In this document: positions 37,538-45,673 of the stretch, piece after piece
Layout: each line of letters opens with the position of its first letter
Position numbering within the stretch: the stretch's first letter is position 1
NCBI RefSeq assembly: GCF_900520355.1
Contig: NZ_LS999521.1
Location: 2,542,001-2,606,000 of the forward strand
Direction: 5' to 3'
DNA: 64,000 nucleotides
DNA from: Acinetobacter calcoaceticus
GTDB taxonomy: Bacteria > Pseudomonadota > Gammaproteobacteria > Pseudomonadales > Moraxellaceae
Notes under the pieces: generated by a model
What the model was told of the DNA's origin: nothing
What the model saw: the letters and a program-made list of their open reading frames with translations, nothing else
Databases searched by the model: none
Made by a program: the position numbers and the translations under genes

Positions 37538-38538
37538 AAACTTTCCTCCGGCAAACAAAGTTCCGCAATCTGTTCATAATCAAAAGCTGCATGACTTTGC
37601 CGAATGAATACAGGCAAATCAGCCATCAAATTTGCAAAAGTAGATTGCTCACAAAAAGGTCGAGCGCCTAATGCTTTTCCGACCAGTTCAATGGCTTTCT
37701 GACAACATTGCTCCGTTTGCGCACGTAATATACGCACTTCTCGCTCATGACTTAACATGGGCTGTTTATCAATCAGAACCGAGACATATTGAAAATATTG
37801 TTTAGTGATTTCTAACTGCTGAGTTAATTCACCTAAATACATTTTTTTAAATGCATTTGGATTTACCTGACAACTCTGTTGTAAAAAAACCGCTAAACGA
37901 ACGGCGGCACCATACCAACAAGCCGCCACCCCAGCAGCGCCATGCCAAAACCCCGGACGCTCTAAATAAGCGTTAGGCTGACCGATGGGTTTAACCGGCG
38001 TATTTTCAAAAGTGACTCTGGCTGTCTGCGTAGCGTGCATCCCTACTGCATGCCATTGGCTTAAATCGGCACGAATTGATGAATGATTTAAATCCACAAT
38101 ACAAAGCTGTGATTGTCCTTCGTTATCTTTATAACTTATTAAAGCTTTTTGAATAAATTCCGCCCCAGAGCACCAAGGTTTTATGCCATTACAAAGATTA
38201 TCTTTTATTTGCAAAGGCGCTGGTCCACCGTCTGCTGCCCAAACCGCCCAAATCTGATTATCTATTTCAGCTTGGTAACCTAATTCGTTTAAAATACTTA
38301 GAGCATCACAATGTGATTCAAACAGTTTAGCTAGACTTAAATCAAAACCTGCAATCTGAGCAAAAAGCTGCCAACGTTGATAAGTTTGTCCGGAAGCAGG
38401 ATAAGGTAAATTCTCTGCTGATTTTACCAAGTGATAGAGTAAATTTAGATGCTGCTTACTTTTATCTTCAGCTAACGCATATTCAAATTCACTCAACATA
38501 CTCAATATCGTCATGTTTATAGGTATTTTGCTATTCAT
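37525..38538 (-). CDS. Acyl-CoA dehydrogenase-like protein
   Basis: 337 residues, shorter than typical 380-residue ACADs. FAD-domain features include FAQIAGFDLSLAKLFESHCD, IWAVWAADGGPAPLQ, KPWCSGAEFIQKALIS and the helical C-terminal half with LVGKALGARPFCEQS. The usual catalytic Glu could not be placed with confidence. First gene of the cluster with PIG-L, a NodS-like methyltransferase and a GT2. It may oxidise an acyl or amino-acyl chain on the shared product. Confidence 0.8.
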   Translation of the reverse strand: MNSKIPINMTILSMLSEFEYALAEDKSKQHLNLLYHLVKSAENLPYPASGQTYQRWQLFAQIAGFDLSLAKLFESHCDALSILNELGYQAEIDNQIWAVWAADGGPAPLQIKDNLCNGIKPWCSGAEFIQKALISYKDNEGQSQLCIVDLNHSSIRADLSQWHAVGMHATQTARVTFENTPVKPIGQPNAYLERPGFWHGAAGVAACWYGAAVRLAVFLQQSCQVNPNAFKKMYLGELTQQLEITKQYFQYVSVLIDKQPMLSHEREVRILRAQTEQCCQKAIELVGKALGARPFCEQSTFANLMADLPVFIRQSHAAFDYEQIAELCLPEESLWEL

Positions 38539-38787
38539 TACGATTAATTATTTACAAGTATTAAATTAACCCTATCTGAACCCAACTGTTTAAATAAACA
38601 CATAAATTGTAATAAAAAGATAAATATTATTAGATTTATATCTAATTATTTCATTGTTATTCAAATGCACTTATTAGGTGAACTTATAAACCCGTCATGT
38701 AAGGATTATTAAAAACCCAACATTTAGCCGATTATTTCAAGTAACTTAGTTTCTACCGTTTTTCTATTTGTAAAGAAGAGGTCCAAA

Positions 38788-39021
38788 ATGAATACTTTAA
38801 ATATTAATGATATTAAAAAACACGCAGATGTTATTGCTTCATGTGGTACTAAAGTAGGAACAGTTGACCATCTCGATGGTGAAAATCAATTAAAGCTGAC
38901 TCGAGACGAAAGCGGCCAACATCACCTTATTCCTACTGGATGGATTGGGGAAGTCAAAGAAAACCAAGTCATACTCAATAAAAATTCAGAAGAAGTTAAA
39001 GATCAGTGGCAAGCAATCTAG
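38788..39021 (+). CDS. DUF2171-like small protein
   Basis: 77 residues. Core pattern: DIKKHADVIASCGTKVGTVDHL, shown here as VIASCGTKVGTVDHL, then LTRDESGQHHLIPTGWIGEV, a PRC-barrel-like DUF2171 fold. AGAGG lies 8-10 bases upstream. Often found in stress-related contexts; molecular role unknown. Ends before a good terminator. Confidence 0.85.
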   Translation: MNTLNINDIKKHADVIASCGTKVGTVDHLDGENQLKLTRDESGQHHLIPTGWIGEVKENQVILNKNSEEVKDQWQAI

Positions 39022-39125
39022 ACTTTTAAGCACGATAAGTGAATTACCGTGAACTTTATAATAAAGAGTTTCAGCTTAAAAAATAAATAGGCTTAAAAAC
39101 TTTAAAGCTTAACTGACAAAAAATG

Positions 39126-39156
39126 AAGGCTCCTTTTAGTAAGGGAGCCTTTTTTA
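39126..39156 (+). terminator. Terminator after the DUF2171 gene
   Basis: AAGGCTCC arm with its complement, extended by CTT/AAG pairing, then seven T. Confidence 0.85.
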
Positions 39157-39304
39157 TTGATCAAACTTCTAATTTAGACCTTTTTTATCTCTATAAGCCT
39201 ATTGTTGGTTGTTTTTGTCCTTTACTCACATGGTGATCAATTTTACTTAATGCTAAAAATTGTCCATTCACATTAAATTAACAATTATGAATAGGGTGAC
39301 GTAG

Positions 39305-40252
39305 ATGATTACAGGGAACCACCAGCTTAAAGCTCGAAAAGTATATTTTGATTTTGCAGAGTCATCTGTATGTTGGATGCCGAATGATCCGCTATGCTCA
39401 CACGTAGCAAATGGTATTAATATGCTTTTGCCGGCTGGTGAATTTTGGTTTTGCCGTGTGTTTAATAAAACCCTTCCCTTCATTACCGATCAAACATTAA
39501 AACAAGAAGTAATTGGCTTTGTTCGTCAAGAAGCGGCACATGCACGTGCCCATGAAAAAGCTCAAGATTTTCTACGTGAAAATGGCTATGACATTCAAGA
39601 CCCGCTCAACCGTGCCCATTTTGTTTTTAACATTTTATTGGGCGATAAACCCTTTGGTCTACCACTTGTAAAAGGCGAGAAACTTGAAGAATATTGGTTA
39701 CTTTTTCGAGTAGGTGTTATTGCCGCAATTGAGCACTTTACTGGAACTATTGGACAGTGGACACTCGACAGTAAGTCTTGGGATAATGCCGACCCTGCCA
39801 TGGCTGATTTATTCCGTTGGCATCTTGCAGAAGAAGTTGAACATCGCTGTGTTGCCTACGATTTATTTGAGCACCTATTAACAAACAAGTTTGGTTTTTA
39901 TGTGTCGCGCCAAGTCATTATGGCGGCTGTTTTCCCACTGTTTATTTTTTTCCTTGCCGATTTTGCTCGTAGCCTAGGCAAGCAAGATTTAGAGCACAAA
40001 GATATTCAAAAATTGATGCGTCGTGGTTTCTTTAATTTCATTCGTGAATTTGAAAAAACGGCAACGCAGTCAGATAACCTTCCAACCATTAAATATTTGT
40101 GGAAAGCGACCTTACGATGGGTTTCTCCAAAATTTAATCCAATCCATGAAGGTGACACTGAACAAGCTTTGGCTTATATGGCTCGTTCACCTGCGGTTCA
40201 ATATTTTGAGCAAATGGCACAGCAGCCTACACAACCTGCAACATTAAGCTAA
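39305..40252 (+). CDS. Predicted metal-dependent hydrolase (PF10118), second paralogue
   Basis: 315 residues. Shares with the 32776 gene the blocks LPFITDQTLKQEVIGFVRQE, AAHARAHEKAQDFL and WHLAEEVEHRCVAYDLFEHL, including all His/Glu likely to bind metals. A TM-like stretch VIMAAVFPLFIFFLADFA lies near residue 205. Followed by a strong terminator and a convergent TetR gene, a plausible regulator. Confidence 0.87.
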   Translation: MITGNHQLKARKVYFDFAESSVCWMPNDPLCSHVANGINMLLPAGEFWFCRVFNKTLPFITDQTLKQEVIGFVRQEAAHARAHEKAQDFLRENGYDIQDPLNRAHFVFNILLGDKPFGLPLVKGEKLEEYWLLFRVGVIAAIEHFTGTIGQWTLDSKSWDNADPAMADLFRWHLAEEVEHRCVAYDLFEHLLTNKFGFYVSRQVIMAAVFPLFIFFLADFARSLGKQDLEHKDIQKLMRRGFFNFIREFEKTATQSDNLPTIKYLWKATLRWVSPKFNPIHEGDTEQALAYMARSPAVQYFEQMAQQPTQPATLS

Positions 40253-40267
40253 ACGCTTATTCTTTCA

Positions 40268-40301
40268 AAGAAAAAGCCTCCTTCATTGGAGGCTTTTTCT
40301 T
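40268..40301. terminator. Bidirectional terminator, 14-bp stem
   Basis: AAGAAAAAGCCTCC with its exact complement around a 6-base loop, between convergent PF10118 and TetR genes. Confidence 0.9.
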
Positions 40302-40317
40302 AATTAAGTTCTAGCAA

Positions 40318-40872
40318 TTAGACAAAGTTTAAAAAGAAATAATCCAACAGTCGTGCGCTTTCATCTACGCCATTTTCACCTAAAAGCTGAACCATTGCCC
40401 CATCAATCATAAATAAAAACATGTAAGCGTCTTGGATTGAAGCCGTCATTTTTAAGGTCAAAAGCAGTTTATATATTTCGCTAATTAACCAATTTCGATA
40501 ATCAACCACGATTTTATAGGCAACAGGATAAAGCTTTTCAATTTCAAAAATTGCCTTAAATGGCAAATGATAAAAACCATTTAAGTCTGCATGTAGAAAA
40601 TAAATCTCCTTGAGTTTATCAAGCACCATTTTTTCACGGTAAGAATTAGAAATTGAAAACACCTTGTCTTTTAGCGCGTCTTTTTGAAAAGTGAGACACA
40701 TCTCGATGAGTCGTGCTTTTGAGTGAAAATCATTATAAAAAGTAGCCTTGGCGACTTTGGCTTCAGCAATAATTCGGTCGACACCGACCTGATGAAAACC
40801 ATATTGATTAAATAAGTCTTTAGCTGCGTGAAGCACTCGTAGCGCTCTAAATGAAGATTCTAAATTTGGCAT
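40318..40872 (-). CDS. TetR family regulator
   Basis: 184 residues. N-terminal HTH: ALRVLHAAKDLFNQYGFHQV, GVDRIIAEAKVAKATFYNDF with the recognition helix AKATFYNDFHSKA. The C-terminal helical ligand domain has no recognisable subfamily signature. Convergent with PF10118 paralogue 2, so its target is more likely its own upstream DNA or a distant operon. Confidence 0.9.
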   Translation of the reverse strand: MPNLESSFRALRVLHAAKDLFNQYGFHQVGVDRIIAEAKVAKATFYNDFHSKARLIEMCLTFQKDALKDKVFSISNSYREKMVLDKLKEIYFLHADLNGFYHLPFKAIFEIEKLYPVAYKIVVDYRNWLISEIYKLLLTLKMTASIQDAYMFLFMIDGAMVQLLGENGVDESARLLDYFFLNFV

Positions 40873-41211
40873 AGAAATACCGCTTAAAATAATTTTTTGT
40901 TGTATGTAAATAAGATAGAAATGCCATCACTCTTAAAATGAGTGCTAAAAACAGGCATGCAAAAGCAGCACAAAAATGTGCCCTAAGCTATCTCAGGTTT
41001 TATTGTTGCTATGATTTTTTAGTCGTAACGAGCTAAGGTTGTAAAAAACCTAGAGTCGGTTAAACCGTTTTAAAGACCAGTTGGGCGGTATAGATAGAGA
41101 GAGTTTGGCAAAGACCAATAAATGAGACGAATTAGTACGCATAGCGGACTCCTTTTGATTTAGAAGAGTCTTACCAATTACTGTCAAATAATGGTGGCAA
41201 GACTAGAAGGG

Positions 41212-41340
41212 TTGACAGACTGGTACAAAAGGAAACCAGCGCACGCAAGCGTGCCCCTCCTAGCCTCACCATAAAGGCGTGACTTAAGAGAACGCACAAA
41301 ACGAAACGTTGTTGTGCGCCTTTTGTACCAACTCTGTCAA
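41212..41340. repeat. Nested inverted-repeat element, possible structured RNA or interspersed repeat
   Basis: Outer arms pair over 20 bp: 41212-41219 with 41333-41340 (8 bp) and 41221-41232 with 41319-41330 (12 bp), separated by a 1x2 internal loop. Inside are the 14-base palindrome GCACGCAAGCGTGC (41241-41254) and a second hairpin (41293-41299 with 41312-41318, plus AACG/CGTT). The local G+C is higher than the flanks. Conserved long-range pairing suggests a folded RNA, a MITE-like repeat or an attenuator; no terminal target duplication was seen. Confidence 0.6.
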
Positions 41341-41387
41341 AAGCTGACTGGCAATGTAGGCCAGCACGCAAAGCATAATCGGAGGGG

Positions 41388-41415
41388 TTTTAGGTGTCAA
41401 TGTGATATTGGATAG
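41388..41415 (+). repeat. Direct repeat, copy 1 (flanks methyltransferase)
   Basis: 28 bases with core GTGTCAATGTG; matches 42237-42264 at 24 of 28 positions. Confidence 0.7.
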
Positions 41416-41506
41416 AAATAAAGCTTTAAAAAAATTTTAGTAAAAGGATTTATTAACCCAATACAGAAGCTTTGGTTTATAAAATAGAATAATTATTGAA
41501 AGCAGC

Positions 41507-42136
41507 TTAAGAAACTTTGAAAGAACATAATGCATTCTTTTCTTTTAATAATTCAACACTCTTAAAACCAGCTAAAGAAAATGTATTTATATGCTCATCA
41601 ATAGTCATATATAAGTCTTTATTTTTCATACCTTCTTCATTTTTGACTATATGGTCCGTCACTATATATAAAGAATTTGTATTTAAGAGATGATTTCTAA
41701 CTTCGATATGAAACTCTTTAGCAAAATCTTTATGCCTTAACTCATGTAAAGCTTGGTGAATGATGACCACATCGAAAGTTTCGTGTTGGCATACGTTGTA
41801 CCAACCAGAATCTTTAAAATTGGCAGTTAAGTAGTTGGCTTTACTCGCAAATGATCCTAAGTTTTTTCTGGACAACTCATGCATAGCTTCAGAAAAATCT
41901 AAAGCTGTATATTCCAGAGACTCTATATTTTCTAATAGAATTTTTGCCAGATAACCAGGACCAGCACCTATCTCAAGAATCTTAGGTTTTTTGAGATTAA
42001 GTGACTTAATTTCAGTCACATACATACTAAAAAATTCATATCTCCAAGGGCGTTTCACATTTACTTCTTCAGCCCACTCTAAAGCATCAGCCGCTTTTCT
42101 TAGGTCAATTGGACTTGCAACTTCCTTTATAGTCAT
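41507..42136 (-). CDS. Class I SAM-dependent methyltransferase
   Basis: 209 residues from ATG 42136 (GAAGGG about 10 bases upstream; an in-frame start at 42226 is less likely). SAM motif KILEIGAGPGYLAKILLENI, acidic YTALDFSEAMHELS, and FDVVIIHQALHELRHKDFA. Target unknown. The gene is unusually AT-rich and is bracketed by 28-bp imperfect direct repeats (41388 and 42237), a sign of insertion or duplication. Confidence 0.82.
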   Translation of the reverse strand: MTIKEVASPIDLRKAADALEWAEEVNVKRPWRYEFFSMYVTEIKSLNLKKPKILEIGAGPGYLAKILLENIESLEYTALDFSEAMHELSRKNLGSFASKANYLTANFKDSGWYNVCQHETFDVVIIHQALHELRHKDFAKEFHIEVRNHLLNTNSLYIVTDHIVKNEEGMKNKDLYMTIDEHINTFSLAGFKSVELLKEKNALCSFKVS

Positions 42137-42236
42137 AATTTTACGCCCTTCTAATAGCTTTTTTAGTATTAAAAAATGAATATACCTTTTAAAATATATC
42201 TCTATTAGTTCTTCAGTTCTATTCATTTAAAAGAGA

Positions 42237-42264
42237 TTTTAAGTGTCAATGTGGTATTGGGCAG
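42237..42264 (+). repeat. Direct repeat, copy 2
   Basis: Second copy of the repeat at 41388-41415, 849 bp away, immediately upstream of the methyltransferase frame. Confidence 0.7.
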
Positions 42265-42380
42265 CTTCTTAAGGCTTGTTTTCTGGTTTAATTAGCGAAT
42301 TATATACGGTGATACACCGATAAAATGAACAATTAAATCCATTTTATCGGCTTGCTAGAAGAGGTTTTTAAAACCTTATT

Positions 42381-42719
42381 TTATTTTTTAATATAGTTTG
42401 GAAATTCTTTTAAAACCCTACTACATAATTGACCTTTTGTATCTTCTTTCTTACGCTCTTCAAATTGCTTCATACCAAATTTCATGACTTCTCTACCGTA
42501 TTTATCGCCTAGCTCATGTTTAGTACATTTTGCTGCAGCATCCTTTAACTCTTCAGAATAATAGTGATAGTTACAATCAAGTTGAGCGCGGCTTAAAAAA
42601 CCATGTAGTTCCACTGCTTTCTCGCAGTGTGTTTGCCCTAGAAGGCTTTTAGGTTCTTGACTAGCATGAATTGATGTTCCTACCAATAAAGTGAAAACCG
42701 TTACTAAAATATTACGCAT
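42381..42719 (-). CDS. Small exported hypothetical protein
   Basis: 112 residues. Signal peptide NILVTVFTLLVGTSIHA, then a mature domain with four Cys (near 32, 49, 64, 98) that could form two disulfides in the periplasm. Helical and charged (FGMKQFEERKKEDTKGQLC). No family recognised; overall build resembles the exported protein at 27361. Confidence 0.65.
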   Translation of the reverse strand: MRNILVTVFTLLVGTSIHASQEPKSLLGQTHCEKAVELHGFLSRAQLDCNYHYYSEELKDAAAKCTKHELGDKYGREVMKFGMKQFEERKKEDTKGQLCSRVLKEFPNYIKK

Positions 42720-43001
42720 TATTTCCCCGACAAGTTATTAAAAGTATTAGTGGTAATGTTGCGGGCGTATTAAATAATAATTACTTATAAGTGTCTATTA
42801 ATAAAAAGAAAATTAAATAAATCTCTTTCTCTTTTGAATATTTAATCACCTTATAAAAATTGTGTGATTACGTTTTATCAAATAAATGATATTAGATTTG
42901 TTTTATACCTATCTTTAATATAATCCAAGCTATTTAAGAAAAGAGTTCTAGTGGCATTTAATTCATTTCTTATCTACTAAAACCCTTACTTATTACACCA
43001 C

Positions 43002-43769
43002 TTAAAACCCTAATTTCTTAAAGACAAAATAACCCACATGGCTTTCAAAGCTACCGTCATTTTGAATTTTGAAATATTTCTTAACGAGGTCAGATGAACC
43101 TTCCTGCAAATAGCGCAAAGTTTTGATTTGATCTTCAGGGGTTTTCATACGCTTTACCCAACTATCAAAGTCTAACGAAAGTGTTTGTTTATCTAGGCCG
43201 ACTAAGTCAAAGCCAGCATCTTCGATAAAATAGACCCACTCTTTCACACTATAGTTTCGTACATGACTCGGGTCTCGAATCGTTTCGATCGTCTGTAAAA
43301 ACGTATCTAATATAGGAGAACTAGAACTAATAATATCTACAAAAATAACAATACCATCAGGTTTAAGAACACGGTTTACTTCCTTCATGGCCGTCGGAAC
43401 ATGCTGCCAGTGATGAGCAGAATATCGACTAATCACTACATCAAACTGCTGGTCACTAAAAGGCATATCTTCAGCAATACCCTGCTGCACAAAGATGTTT
43501 TTTAATTTTCGCTGGCTAGCCGCCTTAGACACTGTATCTAACATTTCATGAGATAAATCGTAAGCAAAAACAAGGTCTGCATGGGGAGCAACATTATAAG
43601 AGACATGACCACCACCACAACCTAAATCTAAGACTACAGCCTTTTCAATTTTCCGAATTTCATTAATAAATTTATTAAATTCAATTCCTTCAGAATGAGC
43701 TTGGCTATTCAAATAGTCGAGAGATTTATTTTGATATTGTTTTTGATTTATATCGTGCTGGGTGATCAT
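43002..43769 (-). CDS. UbiE-like SAM-dependent methyltransferase
   Basis: 255 residues. SAM motif VVLDLGCGGGHVSYNVAP, then FAYDLSHEMLDTVS, DMPFSDQQFDVVISRYSAHH and VNRVLKPDGIVIFVD, the order of the ubiquinone/menaquinone-type (Methyltransf_11) family. Ubiquinone genes are elsewhere in Acinetobacter, so this is more likely a small-molecule methyltransferase. Confidence 0.88.
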   Translation of the reverse strand: MITQHDINQKQYQNKSLDYLNSQAHSEGIEFNKFINEIRKIEKAVVLDLGCGGGHVSYNVAPHADLVFAYDLSHEMLDTVSKAASQRKLKNIFVQQGIAEDMPFSDQQFDVVISRYSAHHWQHVPTAMKEVNRVLKPDGIVIFVDIISSSSPILDTFLQTIETIRDPSHVRNYSVKEWVYFIEDAGFDLVGLDKQTLSLDFDSWVKRMKTPEDQIKTLRYLQEGSSDLVKKYFKIQNDGSFESHVGYFVFKKLGF

Positions 43770-43966
43770 AACCTTGCTTCCTTCTTTGCAATGAAATCAC
43801 CATAAAGGAAAAGTTAGATAAAAAATAATGATTAGTTTTTCTTCAATTGATAAATAAAAGTTATTATTTAATTTGTTTTAATACACAGTAAACACAAAAT
43901 TTTAAAATCCTTAGATTCAAGAGACAGCTATACTAGTTTTATCTAAAAATTTTATAAAAACAGAAC

Positions 43967-44641
43967 ATGCCAAAAGCCATTTTATTTGATTTAGATCAGA
44001 CCCTACTTGACAGAAATACATCACTTAAAAAATTTATTGAATGGCAAGTAAACTTTTTTCAATTGGTTTCACAGAAAAATAAGCAACACTTTATCGCCCG
44101 ATTTATCGAATTAGATAATAATGGAAATGTCTGGAAAGATTTGGTTTATTCCCAATTAGTTGAAGATTTTAATATCAAAAATTTTAACGTCGAGACCTTA
44201 CTTGAATCCTACGTTAATGACTTTAATAAGTTTTCCTCGTCATTTGAAAGAGTTCCCGAAACAATTCAAAAACTTTATGACAAAGGATATAAATTAGGCT
44301 TAATTTCTAATGGAAAATCCCCTTTTCAAGAAAACAACTTTTATGCACTGGGTCTCAAAGAGTTTTTTTCTACAATTATTGTTTCAGAGGCCCTAGGCTT
44401 ACGAAAACCAGATATACGAATATTTGAGCATGCGTGTAAAGAACTGGACTCTATTCCTAATGAATGTATCTTTGTAGGTGATAATCCGAAAGCCGATATT
44501 GAAGGTGCTCACAAAGCCGGAATGAAAACGATCTTTTTTCACCCTGACCCTTCCCTCGGCTCTCCTTTAGCAGATAAAAAAATTCACCATTATGATCAGC
44601 TAGAAACAGCAATTAACAAATTGGAAAATATTATTCTTTAA
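43967..44641 (+). CDS. HAD family hydrolase (YjjG/Gph-like)
   Basis: 224 residues. Motif I AILFDLDQTLLDRN (D-x-D-x-T), motif II LGLISNGKSPFQ, motif III Lys in LGLRKPDIRIF, motif IV FVGDNPKADIEGAHKAGM, with a helical C1 cap between. Phosphatase acting on a small phosphorylated compound, likely a nucleotide or sugar phosphate; exact substrate unknown. Confidence 0.9.
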   Translation: MPKAILFDLDQTLLDRNTSLKKFIEWQVNFFQLVSQKNKQHFIARFIELDNNGNVWKDLVYSQLVEDFNIKNFNVETLLESYVNDFNKFSSSFERVPETIQKLYDKGYKLGLISNGKSPFQENNFYALGLKEFFSTIIVSEALGLRKPDIRIFEHACKELDSIPNECIFVGDNPKADIEGAHKAGMKTIFFHPDPSLGSPLADKKIHHYDQLETAINKLENIIL

Positions 44642-44670
44642 AAATATATTTAAGAACTTATAAGAAATTC

Positions 44671-44716
44671 GCAAAGAGCACTGTTTAGTCACCCTTACTG
44701 AAACAGTGCTCTTTGC
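44671..44716. terminator. 16-bp perfect inverted repeat after the HAD gene
   Basis: Arms 44671-44686 and 44701-44716 with a 14-base loop. No T run follows, so it may stabilise the 3' end rather than terminate alone. Confidence 0.5.
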
Positions 44717-44874
44717 TCCATCACCACCCTTATCCAGAAAGGTTCGATGCATAGAAATAGTGTATGTACCTTTAGCTCAAAATGTTTCCTGTATTTTTTA
44801 ATATTTTTAAATGTTCACAGCATAAAAATAAAGTATATTTAATTTTATCAGAAGATTCTTCTTTGGTTTATATT

Positions 44875-45360
44875 TTGAACAGAACAGAATACACACTAGA
44901 TCGTATAGATCGGAAAATTTTATCTGCATTACGTGGTAATGGTCGTTTAACCGTTGCTCAATTAGCAGAAGAAGTCGGTCTTTCATCTTCACCATGCTGG
45001 ACACGACTAAAACGTCTGGAAACTTTAAAAATTATTGAAGGATATACGGTAAACGTAAACCCCAAAGCGATTGGTATTCATGAAGTATTCTTTATTGAAA
45101 TTACTTTAGAGCGTCATGACGATGAAATGCTGGAAAATTTCAGCGAAGCATTAGCAGATATCCCAGAAGTCGTAGAAGCTCATCTGGTTACAGGTGACTA
45201 TGATTATTTGGTCAAAGTAGCAGTAAAAGATGCGGAACATTACGAACGTTTTTTACGGAAAAAACTTTATTCGATTAAAGGAATTCGCCACACACGCTCA
45301 ACCTTTGCCCTACGCCCTCTTAAGTCTGCCAATACAGCTGATTTAATGTTAATTGAATAA
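44875..45360 (+). CDS. Lrp/AsnC family transcriptional regulator
   Basis: 161 residues from TTG 44875, the usual Lrp length. The frame also runs back to ATG 44782, adding 31 residues of AT-rich, unfamily-like sequence; neither start has a good ribosome site, so the start is uncertain. HTH: TLDRIDRKILSALRGNGRL, LAEEVGLSSSPCWTRLKRLE. RAM domain: EVVEAHLVTGDYDYLVKVAV. Likely amino-acid-responsive. Convergent with proC, with a 38-codon ORF between. Confidence 0.88.
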   Translation: MNRTEYTLDRIDRKILSALRGNGRLTVAQLAEEVGLSSSPCWTRLKRLETLKIIEGYTVNVNPKAIGIHEVFFIEITLERHDDEMLENFSEALADIPEVVEAHLVTGDYDYLVKVAVKDAEHYERFLRKKLYSIKGIRHTRSTFALRPLKSANTADLMLIE

Positions 45361-45538
45361 AAGACGTAACGCCTATAGCATATTAACTTAAGTTATTGAT
45401 TCTAAAATTTTTATTAAGCTAAGCGGCTTAGACCATAATAGATTAAGGGTCTGTTATATTTTTTTTAAAAAATTCTGTATCTATGATTACAGCCTCCTCA
45501 TCTCCATAATAAAATTAATCTGAATTGGAGGCATCGCC

Positions 45539-45655
45539 ATGAACATTTTGAAGAAAAAAAATAAGGCCAGTTTTGTATTCTTTATTATTACTCTCTACTC
45601 TTTTATAGGGTTTGGTTTAGGTTATATTATTTGGGAATACTTTTTAAAAGGCTAG
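45539..45655 (+). CDS. 38-residue single-span membrane protein
   Basis: ATG 45539 has GGAGG exactly 7 bases upstream. The peptide is a basic N-terminus (MNILKKKNKA) followed by one hydrophobic helix (FVFFIITLYSFIGFGLGYII) and a short WEYFLKG tail. Upstream GCCTCC (45492-45497) can pair with the GGAGGC of the ribosome site, so translation may be gated. Function unknown. Between Lrp/AsnC and proC. Confidence 0.6.
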   Translation: MNILKKKNKASFVFFIITLYSFIGFGLGYIIWEYFLKG

Positions 45656-45673
45656 TTTTCTCCACAGAATGTA

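Larger units (their letters stand above)
40873..41506. other. Long intergenic region with a palindromic element
   Basis: No convincing protein gene. A 66-codon minus frame (41171-41371) is read across a highly palindromic segment and is probably a by-product of it. The element and its flanking repeat are listed separately. The part 40873-41160 shows nothing definite. Confidence 0.5.

Noticed and set aside
41171-41371. 66-codon minus-strand frame
   Set aside because: It is read across the palindromic element, has no ribosome site, and its codons follow the repeat structure.
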